A program made the position numbers and the translations under genes. A stretch of DNA of 64,000 nucleotides from JACCZX01 sp963729165 (GTDB lineage Bacteria; Pseudomonadota; Gammaproteobacteria; Burkholderiales; Burkholderiaceae_F), in contig CAVSMM010000010.1 of NCBI GenBank assembly GCA_963729165.1, forward strand, positions 186,001 to 250,000, written 5' to 3'. The notes under the pieces were generated by a model. The model was not told the DNA's origin. It did no database searches and saw only the letters and a program-made list of their open reading frames with translations. Below are positions 18,697 to 30,520 of this stretch, one piece after another. Position 1 is the first letter of the stretch. The number at the start of each line of letters is the position of its first letter.

Positions 18697-20025
18697 ATGC
18701 GATCGCCGTCGCTGTTCTGGCGCACGTTACTGCTGGTGTTGTTGCTGATCGTTGCCAGCCTGGCGGCGTGGCTGCAGAGCTATCGCGTGCTCGAGCGTGT
18801 GCCGCGCGCGCAGACGATCGCGCAGCAAGTCACATCCGTCGTCAACATCACACGTGCCGCGCTGCTTTACGCCGATCCGTTCGTGCGCAGCGACTTGCTG
18901 GCCGAGCTCGCTGCCAATGAAGGCGTTCGAATTTATCCGCTCGAGCCCGACGACAAGGTCACGCCGCTTCCCGACGGGCCGCTGATCAAGCTGATCGAAC
19001 AGGCGATTGTCGCCAAGCTTGGCGCGAATACGAGGCTCGCTTCGGAGGTCAACGGCATTGCCGGGCTTTGGGTCAGTCTGTCGATTGCAGACGACGACTA
19101 CTGGGTCTTCATCGAACGCGATCCGGTTGCGCGAACCTATGGCACGCAATGGATCGGTTGGGCGGCAGTGGCGCTGATGCTGTCGATCATCGGCGCGATT
19201 TTGATCACGCGATTGATCAATCGGCCGCTGGCGCAATTGTCGCGCGCGAGTGCCGAATTGGGAAGCGGTCGCGACCCCGCGCCGCTTCCCGAGACCGGGC
19301 CCATCGAGATTCGCACGGTGAACGAGAGCTTTAACCGGATGGTGACCGATCTGGGCAAGCTTGACGCCGATCGTGCTGTGTTGCTGGCTGGAATTTCGCA
19401 CGATCTGCGCACACCGCTGTCGCGGTTGCGTCTCGAGCTCGAACTCGCGCCGTTACCCGATGCCACCCGCGCGGCAATGGTCGGCGACATCGAACAGATG
19501 GATGCGATCGTGCGGCAGTTTCTCGACTACGCACGCAAGGCTCCGCAGGCACCGCCACCGACGTTGATCTGACCGCAGCGGTCGCCGCTGCCGTTCAGCG
19601 TGCGCGGATCGACGTTGACGCAGGATTCCACCGTCGAAGTGAAGCTCGCTCCCGGCGTGCGGATCCGCGGCTACGCAGTCGAGCTCGATCGCGCGCTCGA
19701 CAATCTGCTGACCAATGCAGTGCGTTACGGGCGCGATCCTGGCACCGGCAAACTCCAGTTAGCGGTCTCGCTGACTTCAGGCGCAGATCGCGCCGTCGTA
19801 TCGGTGACGCGACCAGGGATCCGGTGTGGCTGCCAACGAGATCGATCGGCTGTATGCGGCCGTTCGAACGCGGCGAAGCGGCGCGCTCGGGCAGCACCGG
19901 CGCGGGGCTCGGACTGCCGATCGTTGAACGCGTCGCACGCATGCACGGCGGCGATCTGCAAGCTTTCGGCCAACGCTCCGCACGGATTACGCGCCGAAAT
20001 GCACCTGCCGCTGGCTAGTCGCTGA
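18697..20025 (+). CDS. envZ: EnvZ-type sensor histidine kinase, several frameshifts
   Basis: Transmembrane segment 1 (FWRTLLLVLLLIVASLAAWL) and segment 2 (WIGWAAVALMLSIIGAILI) flank a periplasmic domain of about 120 residues. A HAMP linker, the HisKA box LLAGISHDLRTPLSRLRLEL with the phosphorylated His, and an HATPase domain follow (N box ALDNLLTNAVRYG, G box GAGLGLPIVERVA). The frame breaks near 19570, 19625, 19815 and 19965. The correct C terminus is probably EMHLPLASR, ending at 20025. It overlaps the convergent ispF by 11 bp. Confidence 0.88.
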
Positions 20026-20495
20026 TCAACAACGCCACCGCCATCGCGGCAATCCCTTCGCCGCGGCCGGTGAAACCCAGCTTCTCGGTGGTTTTGCCTT
20101 TGACGCTGACGGCGTTTGCAGCGATGTCGCACGACGCTGCGATCGTCTGGCACATTGCCGCAACATGCGGCGCGATCCGAGGGTGCTCGGCGATGACGGT
20201 GGCGTCGATGTTCTCGATGCGCCAGCCGGCGTCGCGCACCCGCTGCACGGCGTGCTGCAGCAGCAACCGGCTGTCGGCATTCTTGTAGGCGGCGTCGGTA
20301 TCGGGAAACAACTGCCCAATATCGCCCATCGCCGCCGCTCCCAGGATCGCATCGGTGATGGCGTGCAACAGCACGTCCGCGTCGGAATGGCCCAGCAGTC
20401 CTCGCGCACTGGCGAATCTCGACGCCGCCAAGTACCAGCGGGCGGCCCGGCACCAGTGCGTGCACGTCGAATCCCTGCCCGACGCGGATCTTCAT
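20015..20495 (-). CDS. ispF: IspF, MEcPP synthase, one frameshift
   Basis: 2-C-methyl-D-erythritol 2,4-cyclodiphosphate synthase of the MEP isoprenoid pathway. ATG 20495 gives MKIRVGQGFDVHALVPGRPL with the metal-binding Asp and His of DVH. The frame shifts near 20420 and resumes ARGLLGHSDADVLLHAITDA, then GDIGQLFPDTD, and ends TEKLGFTGRGEGIAAMAVALL. About 159 residues, normal. The start overlaps the ispD stop by 4 bp, so the pair is coupled. It supplies isoprenoid units used by HpnCDE among others. Confidence 0.94.
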
Positions 20496-21224
20496 GCCGC
20501 GCACCGCGCTGCATCGAGAATCACTCGCGCCAGTGTCAGATCCTGCTCAGTGGTCACTTTGATATTGGTCGCCGAACCGAGCACGAGCCGCGGAAAGTTT
20601 CCGTTGCGTTCGATCGCACTTGCTTCATCGGTTATGCCATTGAGCGACGCTGCGCTCATTGCGGCTCGCAGCGATGCAAAGCGAAACATCTGCGGCGTTT
20701 GCGCGCACCAGAATTCGTCGCGATCAACAGTCTCTACGACGCGCCCGTCCTCGGTGCGTTTCAACGTGTCCGTTAGCGGAACCGCCAGCAGACCGCCGCC
20801 GTCCTCGGTGCCGACTTCGTCGATCAACCGCGCCAACTCGGTCCTGGTCAGACATGGACGCGCCGCATCGTGCACCAGCACCCGATCGTCGTCGTGCGTT
20901 CCACTCGAGAGCGCCATCAAGGCGTTTAACACGCTTTCCGCGCGAGACGCGCCGCCGACGGCGAGAAACTCGACGCGATCGCTGTTCCACTGCATCGATT
21001 GCCATTGGGTGTCCGTCGGCGCCACAACGACGAAGACACGATCGATGCGCGCATCGGCCAGCATGGCCGCGATCGAATGCTCCAGCATCGTGCGCTCTCC
21101 CAGGCGCAGATACTGCTTCGGAACGTCATGACCCAGGCGGGTCCCGGCACCCGCGGCGGCAATCAGCGCTATATATCGAAGAGTGTTTGGGCACGAACGG
21201 CTGGCGCGTAAGCGGGTTATGCAT
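20492..21224 (-). CDS. ispD: IspD, MEP cytidylyltransferase, 5' end uncertain
   Basis: This enzyme makes CDP-methylerythritol in the MEP pathway. The core is clear: ALIAAAGAGTRLGHDVPKQY (CTP loop), ERTMLEHSIAAMLA, VLVHDAARPCLT, RDEFWCAQTPQMFR and ITDEASAIE. The open frame extends upstream to 21349 without a convincing start. ATG 21224 gives MHNPLTRQPFVPKHSS and would enter the core after deleting one base near 21181, in keeping with other frameshifts nearby, so I use it with caution. The region between this start and mfd holds a divergent promoter-like TATAAT. Confidence 0.88.
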
Positions 21225-21231
21225 CGCTTCG

Positions 21232-21237
21232 TATAAT
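21232..21237 (+). promoter_or_regulatory. Candidate -10 box upstream of mfd
   Basis: TATAAT, a perfect sigma-70 consensus -10 hexamer, lies about 80 bp before the mfd start in the ispD-mfd divergent gap. I see no good -35 box at the usual spacing, so this is only a candidate. Confidence 0.35.
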
Positions 21238-21317
21238 AGCGATCGACTTCGGCAGCTTGCGTCAATGCTCGGCTGCCGTATTTTTTTTCGCATTCCTTGA
21301 AGCACGAAGAAGTTTCA

Positions 21318-24300
21318 ATGCTTACGGCCGAGACTGCATCGGCGGGCACTGCATCGTGGACCTTGCCGTCCGCAGGGACCCGCTTTGCCCTTGCTCGGCC
21401 CCCGGGCTCCGGCGACGCCTGGTTGCTCAGCCAATTTGCGGCTCAGGCGCGCACCAGCAGCAGCGGCTGGTCGTTGCAATTTCAGCGGACGCCCTCGACG
21501 CGCAGCGCCTGGTCGATGAGATTCGGTACTTCGATCCCTCGCTCGCCGTGCGTCCGTTACCCGACTGGGAAACACTTCCCTACGACACGCTGTCGCCGCA
21601 TCAGGATCTTGTTTCCGAGCGTCTTGAGACCCTCTATCAGTTAAGCCAACCGCACTCCGGGATCGACGTGCTGGTCGTCTCCGCCACCAGTGCGCTGTAT
21701 CGGCTGTCGCCCGCGCAGTACGTCGCCGGCCATACGTTCTTCTTCAAGCAGGGCCAGACGATCGACGCCGAGCCGCTGCGTGCGCAGCTGGTGTTCGCCG
21801 GCTATCAGCATGTCTCGCAGGTGGTCGCGCCAGGCGAGTTTGCGATTCGCGGTGGACTGATCGATCTGTTTCCGATGGGCTCTGCGCTGCCCTATCGGCT
21901 GGACCTCTTCGGCGATCAGCTCGATTCGATTCGTGCGTTCGATCCTGACACGCAACGCGGCTTGTACCCGGTGCCGGAAGTGCGCTTGCTGCCCGGACGC
22001 GAATTTCCGATCGACGAAGCAGCGCGCCAGGCATTTCGCCGTCGCTGGCGCGAGCGCATCGAAGGCGATCCGAGCCGCTCAAGCGTCTACAAAGATATCG
22101 GCACTGGCATCGCATCGGCCGGGATCGAGTATTACCTGCCCTTGTTCTTCGATCAGACAGCCACGCTGTTCGACTATTTGCCGGCGAGCAGTGTGCTGGC
22201 GCTGCATGGACCGATCGAGGCGGCCATGGTCCGCTTCTGGAACGAGACCAGCGAGCGTTATCGATTCCTGTCGCGCGACGTGACGCGGCCGATCATGCCT
22301 CCCGCTGATTTGTTTCTCAGCGCCGAGGGATTCTTCTCGCGTGCGAAGGACTACGGGCGCATTTCGTTGGCCGACGTTGCGGATACGGGCGCACACGAAG
22401 GCTTCGATGCGCTGCCGTTGCTCGCAGTCGAACGGCGTGCCGAAGATCCGATCAGCCGGCTGCGCGCGTTCGTCGATGAGCTTGCCGCTCCGCCGCGGCG
22501 CGGTCGTGTGCTGATCGTCGCCGACTCCGCCGGCCGGCGCGAAACGATTTCGCAAATGCTGACCGAGTATCGGTTGCCGTTTGCCGACAACGCGGATTTC
22601 AACGCGTTCATGGCGTCCGATGCGGCGATCGGCCTCGGCATGGCGCCGTTGCATGAAGGCTTCGTGCTGCGCGATCCCCGAATCGCGGTTATCACCGAAA
22701 CCGAACTTTACGCAGTGAGCCCACGCCGCCTGCGCGGCAGACAGCGCGAGCGCGCGTCGAACGTCGAGGCGATGATCCGCGATCTCGCGGAGCTCAGAGT
22801 CGGCGATCCTGTCGTTCACGTCGAGCACGGCATCGGCCGCTACCTCGGCTTGCAGAGCATGGACATGGGCGATGGGCCCACCGAGTTCCTGCATCTGGAG
22901 TACGCGAACGAAACCACCTTGTACGTGCCGGTCGCGCAACTGCATTTGATCGGCCGCTATTCGGGCGCCGATCCCGACGCCGCACCTTTGCATCAACTCG
23001 GCAGCGGCGATTGGGACCGGGCACGACGCAAGGCTGCGAAGCAGGTGCGCGATACCGCCGCTGAGCTGCTGAACCTGTACGCGCTCAGATCAGCGCGCAA
23101 GGGTTATGCGTTCAATTTCAAGCAGCACGACGTCGAAGCGTTCGCCGAGGGCTTTCCGTTCGACGAAACGCCCGATCAGCAGGCAGCGATCGAGGCGGTG
23201 CTGAAGGACATGAGCGCGGGCTTTCCGATGGATCGGCTGGTGTGCGGCGATGTCGGCTTCGGCAAGACCGAAGTCGCATTGCGCGCGGCGTTCGCCGCGG
23301 TCGCCGACGGCAAGCAGGTTGCCGTCCTGTGCCCGACGACGCTGCTCGCCGAGCAGCACATGCAGACCTTTCGCGATCGGTTCGCCGAATGGCCGGTGCA
23401 GATCGCGGAGCTGTCGCGCTTTCGCTCCAGCAAGGAAATCGCGCAGTCGGTGGCGGGCATCAACGCGGGCACGATCGATATCGTGATCGGAACGCATCGG
23501 CTTCTGACCGAAGCGATCAACTTCGAGCGCCTCGGACTGGTGATCATCGACGAAGAGCACCGCTTTGGCGTGCGGCAAAAGGAGCAACTCAAGGCGTTGC
23601 GCGCCGAGGTCGATGTGCTGACGCTGACCGCCACGCCGATTCCGCGGACGCTGGCGATGTCGCTCGAAGGTATTCGCGAGTTTTCGGTGATTGCCACGGC
23701 GCCGCAGCGGCGGCTGGCGATCAAGACATTCGTCCGCAAGGAGAGCCCGTCGCTGATTCGCGAAGCCGTGCTGCGCGAGCTGAAGCGTGGCGGGCAGGTG
23801 TATTTCCTTCATAACGAGGTCGAGACGATCGACAACCGGCGTGCGCGCCTGGCCGAGTTGTTGCCGGAAGCACGCATCGAAATAGCACATGGACAGATGC
23901 CGGAGCGCGATCTCGAGCGCGTGATGCGTGACTTCTACCAGCAGCGCTTCAACGTACTGCTGTGCACGACGATCATCGAAACCGGCATCGACGTACCGAC
24001 CGCGAACACGATCATCATTCACCGCGCCGACAAGTTCGGCCTGGCGCAGCTGCATCAGCTGCGCGGCCGCGTCGGCCGCTCGCACCATCAGGCGTACGCG
24101 TACCTGATGGTTCCCGATGCCGGTGGCCTGACGAAGAACGCCGAGAAGCGTCTCGAAGCCATCCAGAATCTTGAAGAGCTCGGAAGCGGCTTCTACCTGG
24201 CGATGCACGACCTTGAAATTCGAGGCGCCGGCGAAGTGCTTGGCGAAAGCCAGAGCGGCAACATGCAGGAAGTCGGGTTCGATCTGTATACGCAGATGCT

Positions 24301-24800
24301 GAACGCTGCGGTGCGCGCGTTGCGGTCGGGCCGCGAACCCGATCTGCTGGCGCCGCTGCGCGTCGTCACCGAAATCAACCTGCACGTGCCCGCCCTGCTG
24401 CCGACCGACTACGTCAACGACGTCCATCAGCGTCTGTCGATGTACAAGAAACTAGCCTCGGCCGACAGCGAAGACGAGCTGATCGAGCGGCAGGAAGAGC
24501 TGGTCGATCGTTACGGCAAGCTGCCCGAGCCGGCAAAGGCGCTGATCGAGACGCATCGGCTGCGCCTGAGCGCCGAAAAACTTGGCGTCAAGAAAATCGA
24601 TGCGTCGGCCGACGCTGATCGTGGTTCATTTCGTCCCGGATCCGCCGTTCGACACCGCCAAGCTGATTCAGCTGATGCAGCGTGCGAAGACAATGCGGCT
24701 CGCGGGGCCGGAGCGACTGCGCATCGAGGAGAAAACCGCCAATCTCGACGCGCGACTGCAGCGGCTGCGTGAAGTGTTCAGAGCGATAGGCCCTAGCTGA
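21318..24800 (+). CDS. mfd: Mfd, transcription-repair coupling factor, two frameshifts
   Basis: This protein of about 1160 residues releases RNA polymerase stalled at lesions and recruits UvrA. ATG 21318 gives MLTAETASAGTASWTLPSAG. The frame is broken near 21450 and again near 24605, and the last 65 residues (LIVVHFVPDPPFDTAKLIQL) sit in another frame. Between them all modules are visible: the UvrB-like domain, the RNAP-interaction domain (VGDPVVHVEHGIGRYLGL), and the RecG-like motor with Walker A GDVGFGKTEVALRAAF, DEEH (VIIDEEHRFG), TATPIPRTL and the QLRGRVGRS motif VI. The stop overlaps a convergent GNAT gene by 8 bp. Confidence 0.95.
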
Positions 24801-25226
24801 TCAGCGATTTGCGCAAGATGAACTTCGACTCGCCGTCGGGAAAACCATCGAACCGGCACGCTATCTGGTACCCGAGCCGGTAATAGAACTGAGGCGCCTG
24901 GAAGCTGAACGTATCGAGGTAGAGCAGATCCGACAACCGCGTTCGAGGGCGGTCACTTCGACCTGCCGCATTAGCAAAGCGCCAATCCCGCGGCGGCGCA
25001 GCGCTTCGTCGACCCAGATCTGTTGCAGCTCGCACGCCGTGCCCCACCAGCGAGCAAGCGCGCCACCGACCAGACTTCCCCTCCACATCCTTCGCATAAC
25101 ACGCGAAGCGGCGAATCGCGTCCAGATTGGCGCTGCGTTGGTTGAAAGCTGTGCAGACCATCGATCGATCGGAGCGACATCGGCCTCGGTCGGATCGAAC
25201 TGCGAGCTGATCGGAAGCGAATGCAT
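24793..25226 (-). CDS. GNAT family acetyltransferase, multiple frameshifts
   Basis: Pieces in three frames can be joined into one protein of about 144 residues. The N terminus is MHSLPISSQFDPTEADVAPI. The middle has RFACYAKDVEG, ARWWGTACELQQIWVDEALR and the acetyl-CoA loop RRRGIGALLMRQVE. The C terminus has LLYLDTFSFQAPQFYYRLGY and FPDGESKFILRKSL. This is a generic N-acetyltransferase; the substrate cannot be told. At least three indels separate the pieces, in line with the error-rich neighbourhood. It is convergent with mfd. Confidence 0.75.
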
Positions 25227-25280
25227 GCGACTGACATTAGCGTGCGAAAAGCGGCGTGTCAGTAACCTAAACTTCTGTCG

Positions 25281-26145
25281 ATGAAGGATCTGGTGATACA
25301 GGGCCCCGAGCTGTCGCCCGAAGCGCTCGACACGTTCAAAGTCGTCTGCATGCCGGAGCGCATCACGCTCTACAAGCGCGCTGCGCGCTGTGTTGCGGTT
25401 CGCGACGACGCCGAGACACGCAAAGCCGTGCAAGGCTTGTCCGAATTCTGGAAACTCGACACCGCGCTTGTCGATTCGAAAATTGCAACTCGCTGATTTT
25501 CGCTTGCTGGCGCTCGACATGGACTCGACATTAGTCAACATCGAGACGCTCGACGAAACTGCCGCGTATGCCGGCAAGGGCGAACAAGTGGCCGCAATCA
25601 CGGAAGCTGCGATGCGCGGTGAAATCGACTACAAGGAAAGCCTGCGGCGTCGCGTAGCGATGCTCGCCGGGGTCGATGCAGCGGTGCTCGGTCGCGTATA
25701 CGACGAGAAACTGGCGCTGAATGCCGGTGCGGAGCAGCTCGTTTCAGAGTGCCGCCGCCATGGGTTGAAGACCTTGCTGGCGACCGGCGGCTTCACGTTC
25801 TTTACCGAGAGGATCAAGGCGAAGCTGAACATCGACTACACGCGATCGAACCAGCTGGAGATCATTGACGGCCGTCTGACGGGCAAGGTGACCGGCCCGA
25901 ACGGTGCCGAGATCATCGACGCCGAGGGCAAGGCGCAGGCGGTACGCGAAGCATGCGCTGAGATTGGATGTCCAACGACCAAGGCGATTGCGATCGGCGA
26001 CGGTGCGAACGACGTGAGAATGATGAAGCTGGCCGGCATCTCCGTCGCTTATCGTGCGAAGCCCGTGGTGCGCAAGCAGGCAACGTACGCACTGAATTAC
26101 AGCGGGCTGGATGGTGTGCTGAACTGGTTTGCGAGCGGCGGATAA
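25281..26145 (+). CDS. serB: SerB, phosphoserine phosphatase, one frameshift
   Basis: Last step of serine synthesis (HAD superfamily). The N terminus MKDLVIQGPELSPEALDTF is the usual beta/gammaproteobacterial form. The frame shifts near 25486, where an AAAA run appears one base too long (VDSK should continue LQLADFRLLALDMDSTLVNIE). The nucleophile Asp is in LDMDST. KTLLATGGFTFF and AIGDGANDVRMMKLAG complete the HAD motifs. Length after correction is about 287 residues. Confidence 0.94.
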
Positions 26146-26231
26146 TCGCAGCGGATGCAAACACGGTCGCGATATGCTGCGGATGCGTCCTCGCGTGTCG
26201 GGTCGCTGAGAGCACAGGAGGGAGAGACCGA

Positions 26232-27384
26232 ATGCGTAATTGGGCAGCTCTTGTGTGCGTACTGCTGGCGGCGTGCGCCACCCCGCAACAGCCCAGCACG
26301 CCACCGCGAATTTCTTTTCAAGGACGACCTTTTTTCTCCGCCTTCCGAACGAATCGCTGCCGCCGATGTGTTCGCGTTGAGCGACCCGATGAAGCGCTAT
26401 TTGCAGACGGAGATCGCCGGTCAGCTGCGCCAGGCCAGGTCCCCCGCAAGGCTTGATCAATGCGCTCTACGAACGGGATCAGCTAAAGCTGCAGTACGAC
26501 GCCAGCATGACGCGCAATGCTTCGCAGGCATTTGACGCTCGCGCTGGAAATTGTCTTTCGCTGGTCATCATGACCGCCGCATTTGCGAAAGAGCTCGGGT
26601 TGCAGGTCACGATATCAGAGCGCCTATCTGGAGGAGACCTGGGGTCGCAGCGGCGACCTGCTCGTGCGCAGCGGCCATGTCAACGTCACTCTCGACAGGA
26701 GAATGGGCGATAGGAACACCATTGGAGCGGCAGTCGCTGACGATCGACTTTCTGCCGGCCGAGAGCTTGCGCGGGCTGCGGTCGCGCGATATTCAGGAGG
26801 ACACGATCGTTGCCATGTACATGAACAACAAGGCGGTGGAAGCGCTTGTTGAAGGGCGGTGCCGATGACGCCTATGCGCTGGGCGCGCGAGGCGATTGTG
26901 CAGAGCCCGGAATATCTCGGCTCGCACAACACCCTTGGCGTCATCTACATGCGCCGTGGCGACCTGGCTCAGTCGAAAAGGTCTTTGAGCTACCTGCTCG
27001 AGCGAGAGCCCGCGAATGCACGCGCAATGTCCAATCTGGCGCAGGTATTCGCTCGGCAGGGACGGGATGTGGAATCAGCGGCGTTGCTGCGCAGGCTGGC
27101 GCAAATCGAGCCTGTCGGGCCGTTTCACTACTTCAACCTCGGCCGCGCGGCAATGGAGCAGCAAAATTTCAAGCTGGCGAGAGACATTGTTCGCCAAAGA
27201 AGTCGCGCGTGCCGACTACAACGCGGAGTTTCACTTCTGGCTCGCCGTTGCCAATTTCAAGCTGGGAGACATTGAACCGGCGAGGAAACATTTGACGCTC
27301 GCAGTGGAAAACAGCGTGACGCGCAATGACCGCGATCTGTATGCGGCGAAGCTCGCCTGGCTGCAGACGCACGGGATGCAGTAA
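26232..27384 (+). CDS. Lipoprotein with transglutaminase-like core and TPR repeats, heavily frameshifted
   Basis: A good ribosome site (AGGAGGGAG) precedes ATG 26232. The start MRNWAALVCVLLAACATPQQ is a lipoprotein signal with lipobox LAAC. The later pieces, in several frames, are collinear. They are LFSPPSERIAAADVFALSDP, then FDARAGNCLSLVIMTAAFAK (a Cys-centred segment like a transglutaminase core), then IDFLPAESLRGLRSRDIQED. TPR-like helices follow (GSHNTLGVIYMRRGDLAQSK and ARAMSNLAQVFARQGRDVES), ending LAWLQTHGMQ. At least six indels are needed. The product is about 384 residues and probably an outer-membrane-anchored lipoprotein of unknown function. Confidence 0.72.
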
Positions 27385-27389
27385 AGCGT

Positions 27390-27990
27390 CTATGCCTTCT
27401 TGCGCGGGCGATCGATCCAGATACGTTCATCGCCGGTATCGACATGGACAAAGTTGCGTCCCGGATAAAGCCCGGTACCGCCTCGACCCAGCAAACTCGC
27501 CATCTGCGCTAGCTTCAGATTCGATACTCCCGCCACGCTGATATCCGCCGCGCGTCCGACGATATGTCGCGAGTCAAGCGCAGCGCCTTCGATGCGCTTG
27601 TTCGTCTTCGGCGTCCTATAGCCCGAATGGATCCGCAGTGGTGCATGGACGCCGATGCGCGCGAGCCAGGCCTGCAGGCCGCATAAGCACGTCGAGCAAT
27701 CCATGGTTCATTGGAAAGACGCGGTCGGCTTGCAGATCACGCAACAACCAGCACACGTTCAAATATGAATCACGGTTGTAGCCGGCGTCGGCCGACCAGT
27801 AGGTAGCTTCCACTTTTTCGTCACCGCGCACCAGTCGCAGGGTCCGCCGCTCGCTGAGCAGTGCGCGCAGACGATCCTCGGGTGTCTGCTGCGGGCGCCG
27901 CCTGCGCCTCGCAGCGACCGTCAGACAAAAACCCCCGGCGGCAGTTAGCAGCAACTGCCTGCGGCTTCTTGAAATTTTGTCGGCCGTCAT
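27390..27990 (-). CDS. DUF882/YcbK-type M15 peptidase-like protein, one frameshift
   Basis: ATG 27990 opens MTADKISRSRRQLLLTAAGG, a twin-arginine-like signal. The middle, ERRTLRLVRGDEKVEATYWS, leads to a frameshift near 27684 (one extra base). The C-terminal half holds the peptidase-family motif LRIHSGYRTPKTNKRIEG, DSRHIVGRAADISVAGV (His/Asp metal ligands) and FVHVDTGDERIW. These are M15-like zinc peptidases acting on cell wall, here about 199 residues. It ends 6 bp from the convergent lipoprotein gene. Confidence 0.85.
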
Positions 27991-28039
27991 ATCTGACTCA
28001 ACGTCGTACAGGAGCAAACGTCTACACGCTGATCCGATG

Positions 28040-29262
<1,223 letters not shown>

Positions 29263-29277
29263 AAAAAGTTTCGCCTC

Positions 29278-29883
29278 CTAGAACCTCGCGGTCAGGCCCA
29301 GCATCGCCTGCCCTTGCACGAATGAATCGCCGCTCAGAAAAACCAAGCAACCTCCGGAGCAAAACAATCCGCCCGAGCTGTTGAGCAGGGTCACGAACGC
29401 ACGTGCCTCTGCCCGCACGGCAATTGCAGTGCCAATCGGCCACAGATAACCAAACCCGACGTTAAGCGACGCCTTGGTTTCGCTTTGCAGTCCGCTCAGG
29501 TTCGGTGAGAAATGCGTCGCGCCGATTCCGCCGACGGCATACGGTCCGCGGCCGATCGGCCCGTCAAAAAAATAGGTTCCACCCAGATGCAGATAACGCA
29601 CATCGAAGTCGAAGCGCGGTGCGCCGCCACCCGGGATCAGCGACGTGTTCTGCTGCCCATAGAACAGTTGAAGCTGGCGTGCCGAATCAAGCTCGTAGTC
29701 GGCGGCAACGCCGAAGGCGGCGCCTGATTTGACGCTGGCCCGCTCGCCGCTGATGTCGTTTTCGAAACCTTCGCTGACGGCATATCCGCCGAACACTGAG
29801 ACGCTGACTTGTGCGAGCGCGGTGGGTGCGATCAACATCAACGCGATGATCGTCGAGAATCGCACGACGTTCAGCGTGATCAT
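29278..29883 (-). CDS. Outer-membrane beta-barrel protein
   Basis: This 201-residue protein starts at ATG 29883 with signal MITLNVVRFSTIIALMLIAPTALA. It continues as alternating amphipathic strands rich in Gly and aromatics (VSVFGGYAVSEGFEND, YLHLGGTYFFDGPIGRGPYA), ending in LTARF, a C-terminal Phe as expected for outer-membrane insertion. The family resembles small OmpA/OmpW-like porin-fold proteins; no specific role can be given. The open frame extends upstream into the GST gene only because of a frameshift there. Its ATG overlaps the GST stop. Confidence 0.82.
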   Translation of the reverse strand: MITLNVVRFSTIIALMLIAPTALAQVSVSVFGGYAVSEGFENDISGERASVKSGAAFGVAADYELDSARQLQLFYGQQNTSLIPGGGAPRFDFDVRYLHLGGTYFFDGPIGRGPYAVGGIGATHFSPNLSGLQSETKASLNVGFGYLWPIGTAIAVRAEARAFVTLLNSSGGLFCSGGCLVFLSGDSFVQGQAMLGLTARF

Positions 29884-30520
29884 GACCAGTGCCGGTGCCA
29901 GACGGGAGCGACTTCGGGCAATGCATCGACTCTTTCCATCAGATCGCAGAACGTCGAATGCTGTTGCACGCAGGTGGTCACGCATCTTCCACCACCTCGA
30001 AAGATTCGCCAGGTAGATGTCACAAACGTAGGGCCGCTCGCCCAGGAAAAAGCGAGTGCCTTCGTACGCCCCCGCAAGGACATCCCAACCCAGTTTCATC
30101 CGCGCAACGGCGGCTGCTTCGACCGCCTTGACGGCTGCATCGTCACTGGCGGTGGTCCACCGAGACGGATAGTCGGCGACGCCAACCGCCGTGTAGACGG
30201 TCGATGCGGCGAACTGCATCCAGCGCAAACACCGCGCACGATCGCGTGTCGACAACGGGGGTACCCACTCGCTCGGATGCCTCTCGAGCAGCGTCCACAA
30301 AATGGCAACACTCTCGGTCAGAACTTCGTCCGCCCGGAGTGATCAGCGTCGGCAGTTGCGCCAGCGGATTGACTTGCTTCAGGTCTTCAAAGAAACGTCC
30401 CGGCGGCTGAGTCCAAGGCGCAGCGTCCCTCAGCTCGACTTCCAGGGCGAGCGCGCTCAGTAGTACTTCAACGCTCGCCGCGCCCGAGCGCTTGCCGTGT
30501 AAAGCGTGTATTGCGTTCAT
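29880..30520 (-). CDS. Glutathione S-transferase family protein, two frameshifts
   Basis: ATG 30520 gives MNAIHALHGKRSGAASVEVL, a thioredoxin-fold start. VNPLAQLPTLITPGG carries the cis-Pro of the glutathione site. After a shift near 30340 the helical C domain continues (WTLLERHPSEWVPPLSTRDR, FFLGERPYVCDIYLANLSRW). A second shift near 29990 leads to the C terminus LPEVAPVWHRHWS. About 213 residues. The start overlaps the rimO stop and the stop overlaps the barrel gene start, so rimO, the GST and the barrel gene look like one operon. Confidence 0.85.

Noticed and set aside
29278..30300. A single 340-residue GST/beta-barrel fusion protein
   Set aside because: The join is made by a frameshift near the GST C terminus; the barrel has its own ATG and signal peptide at 29883.
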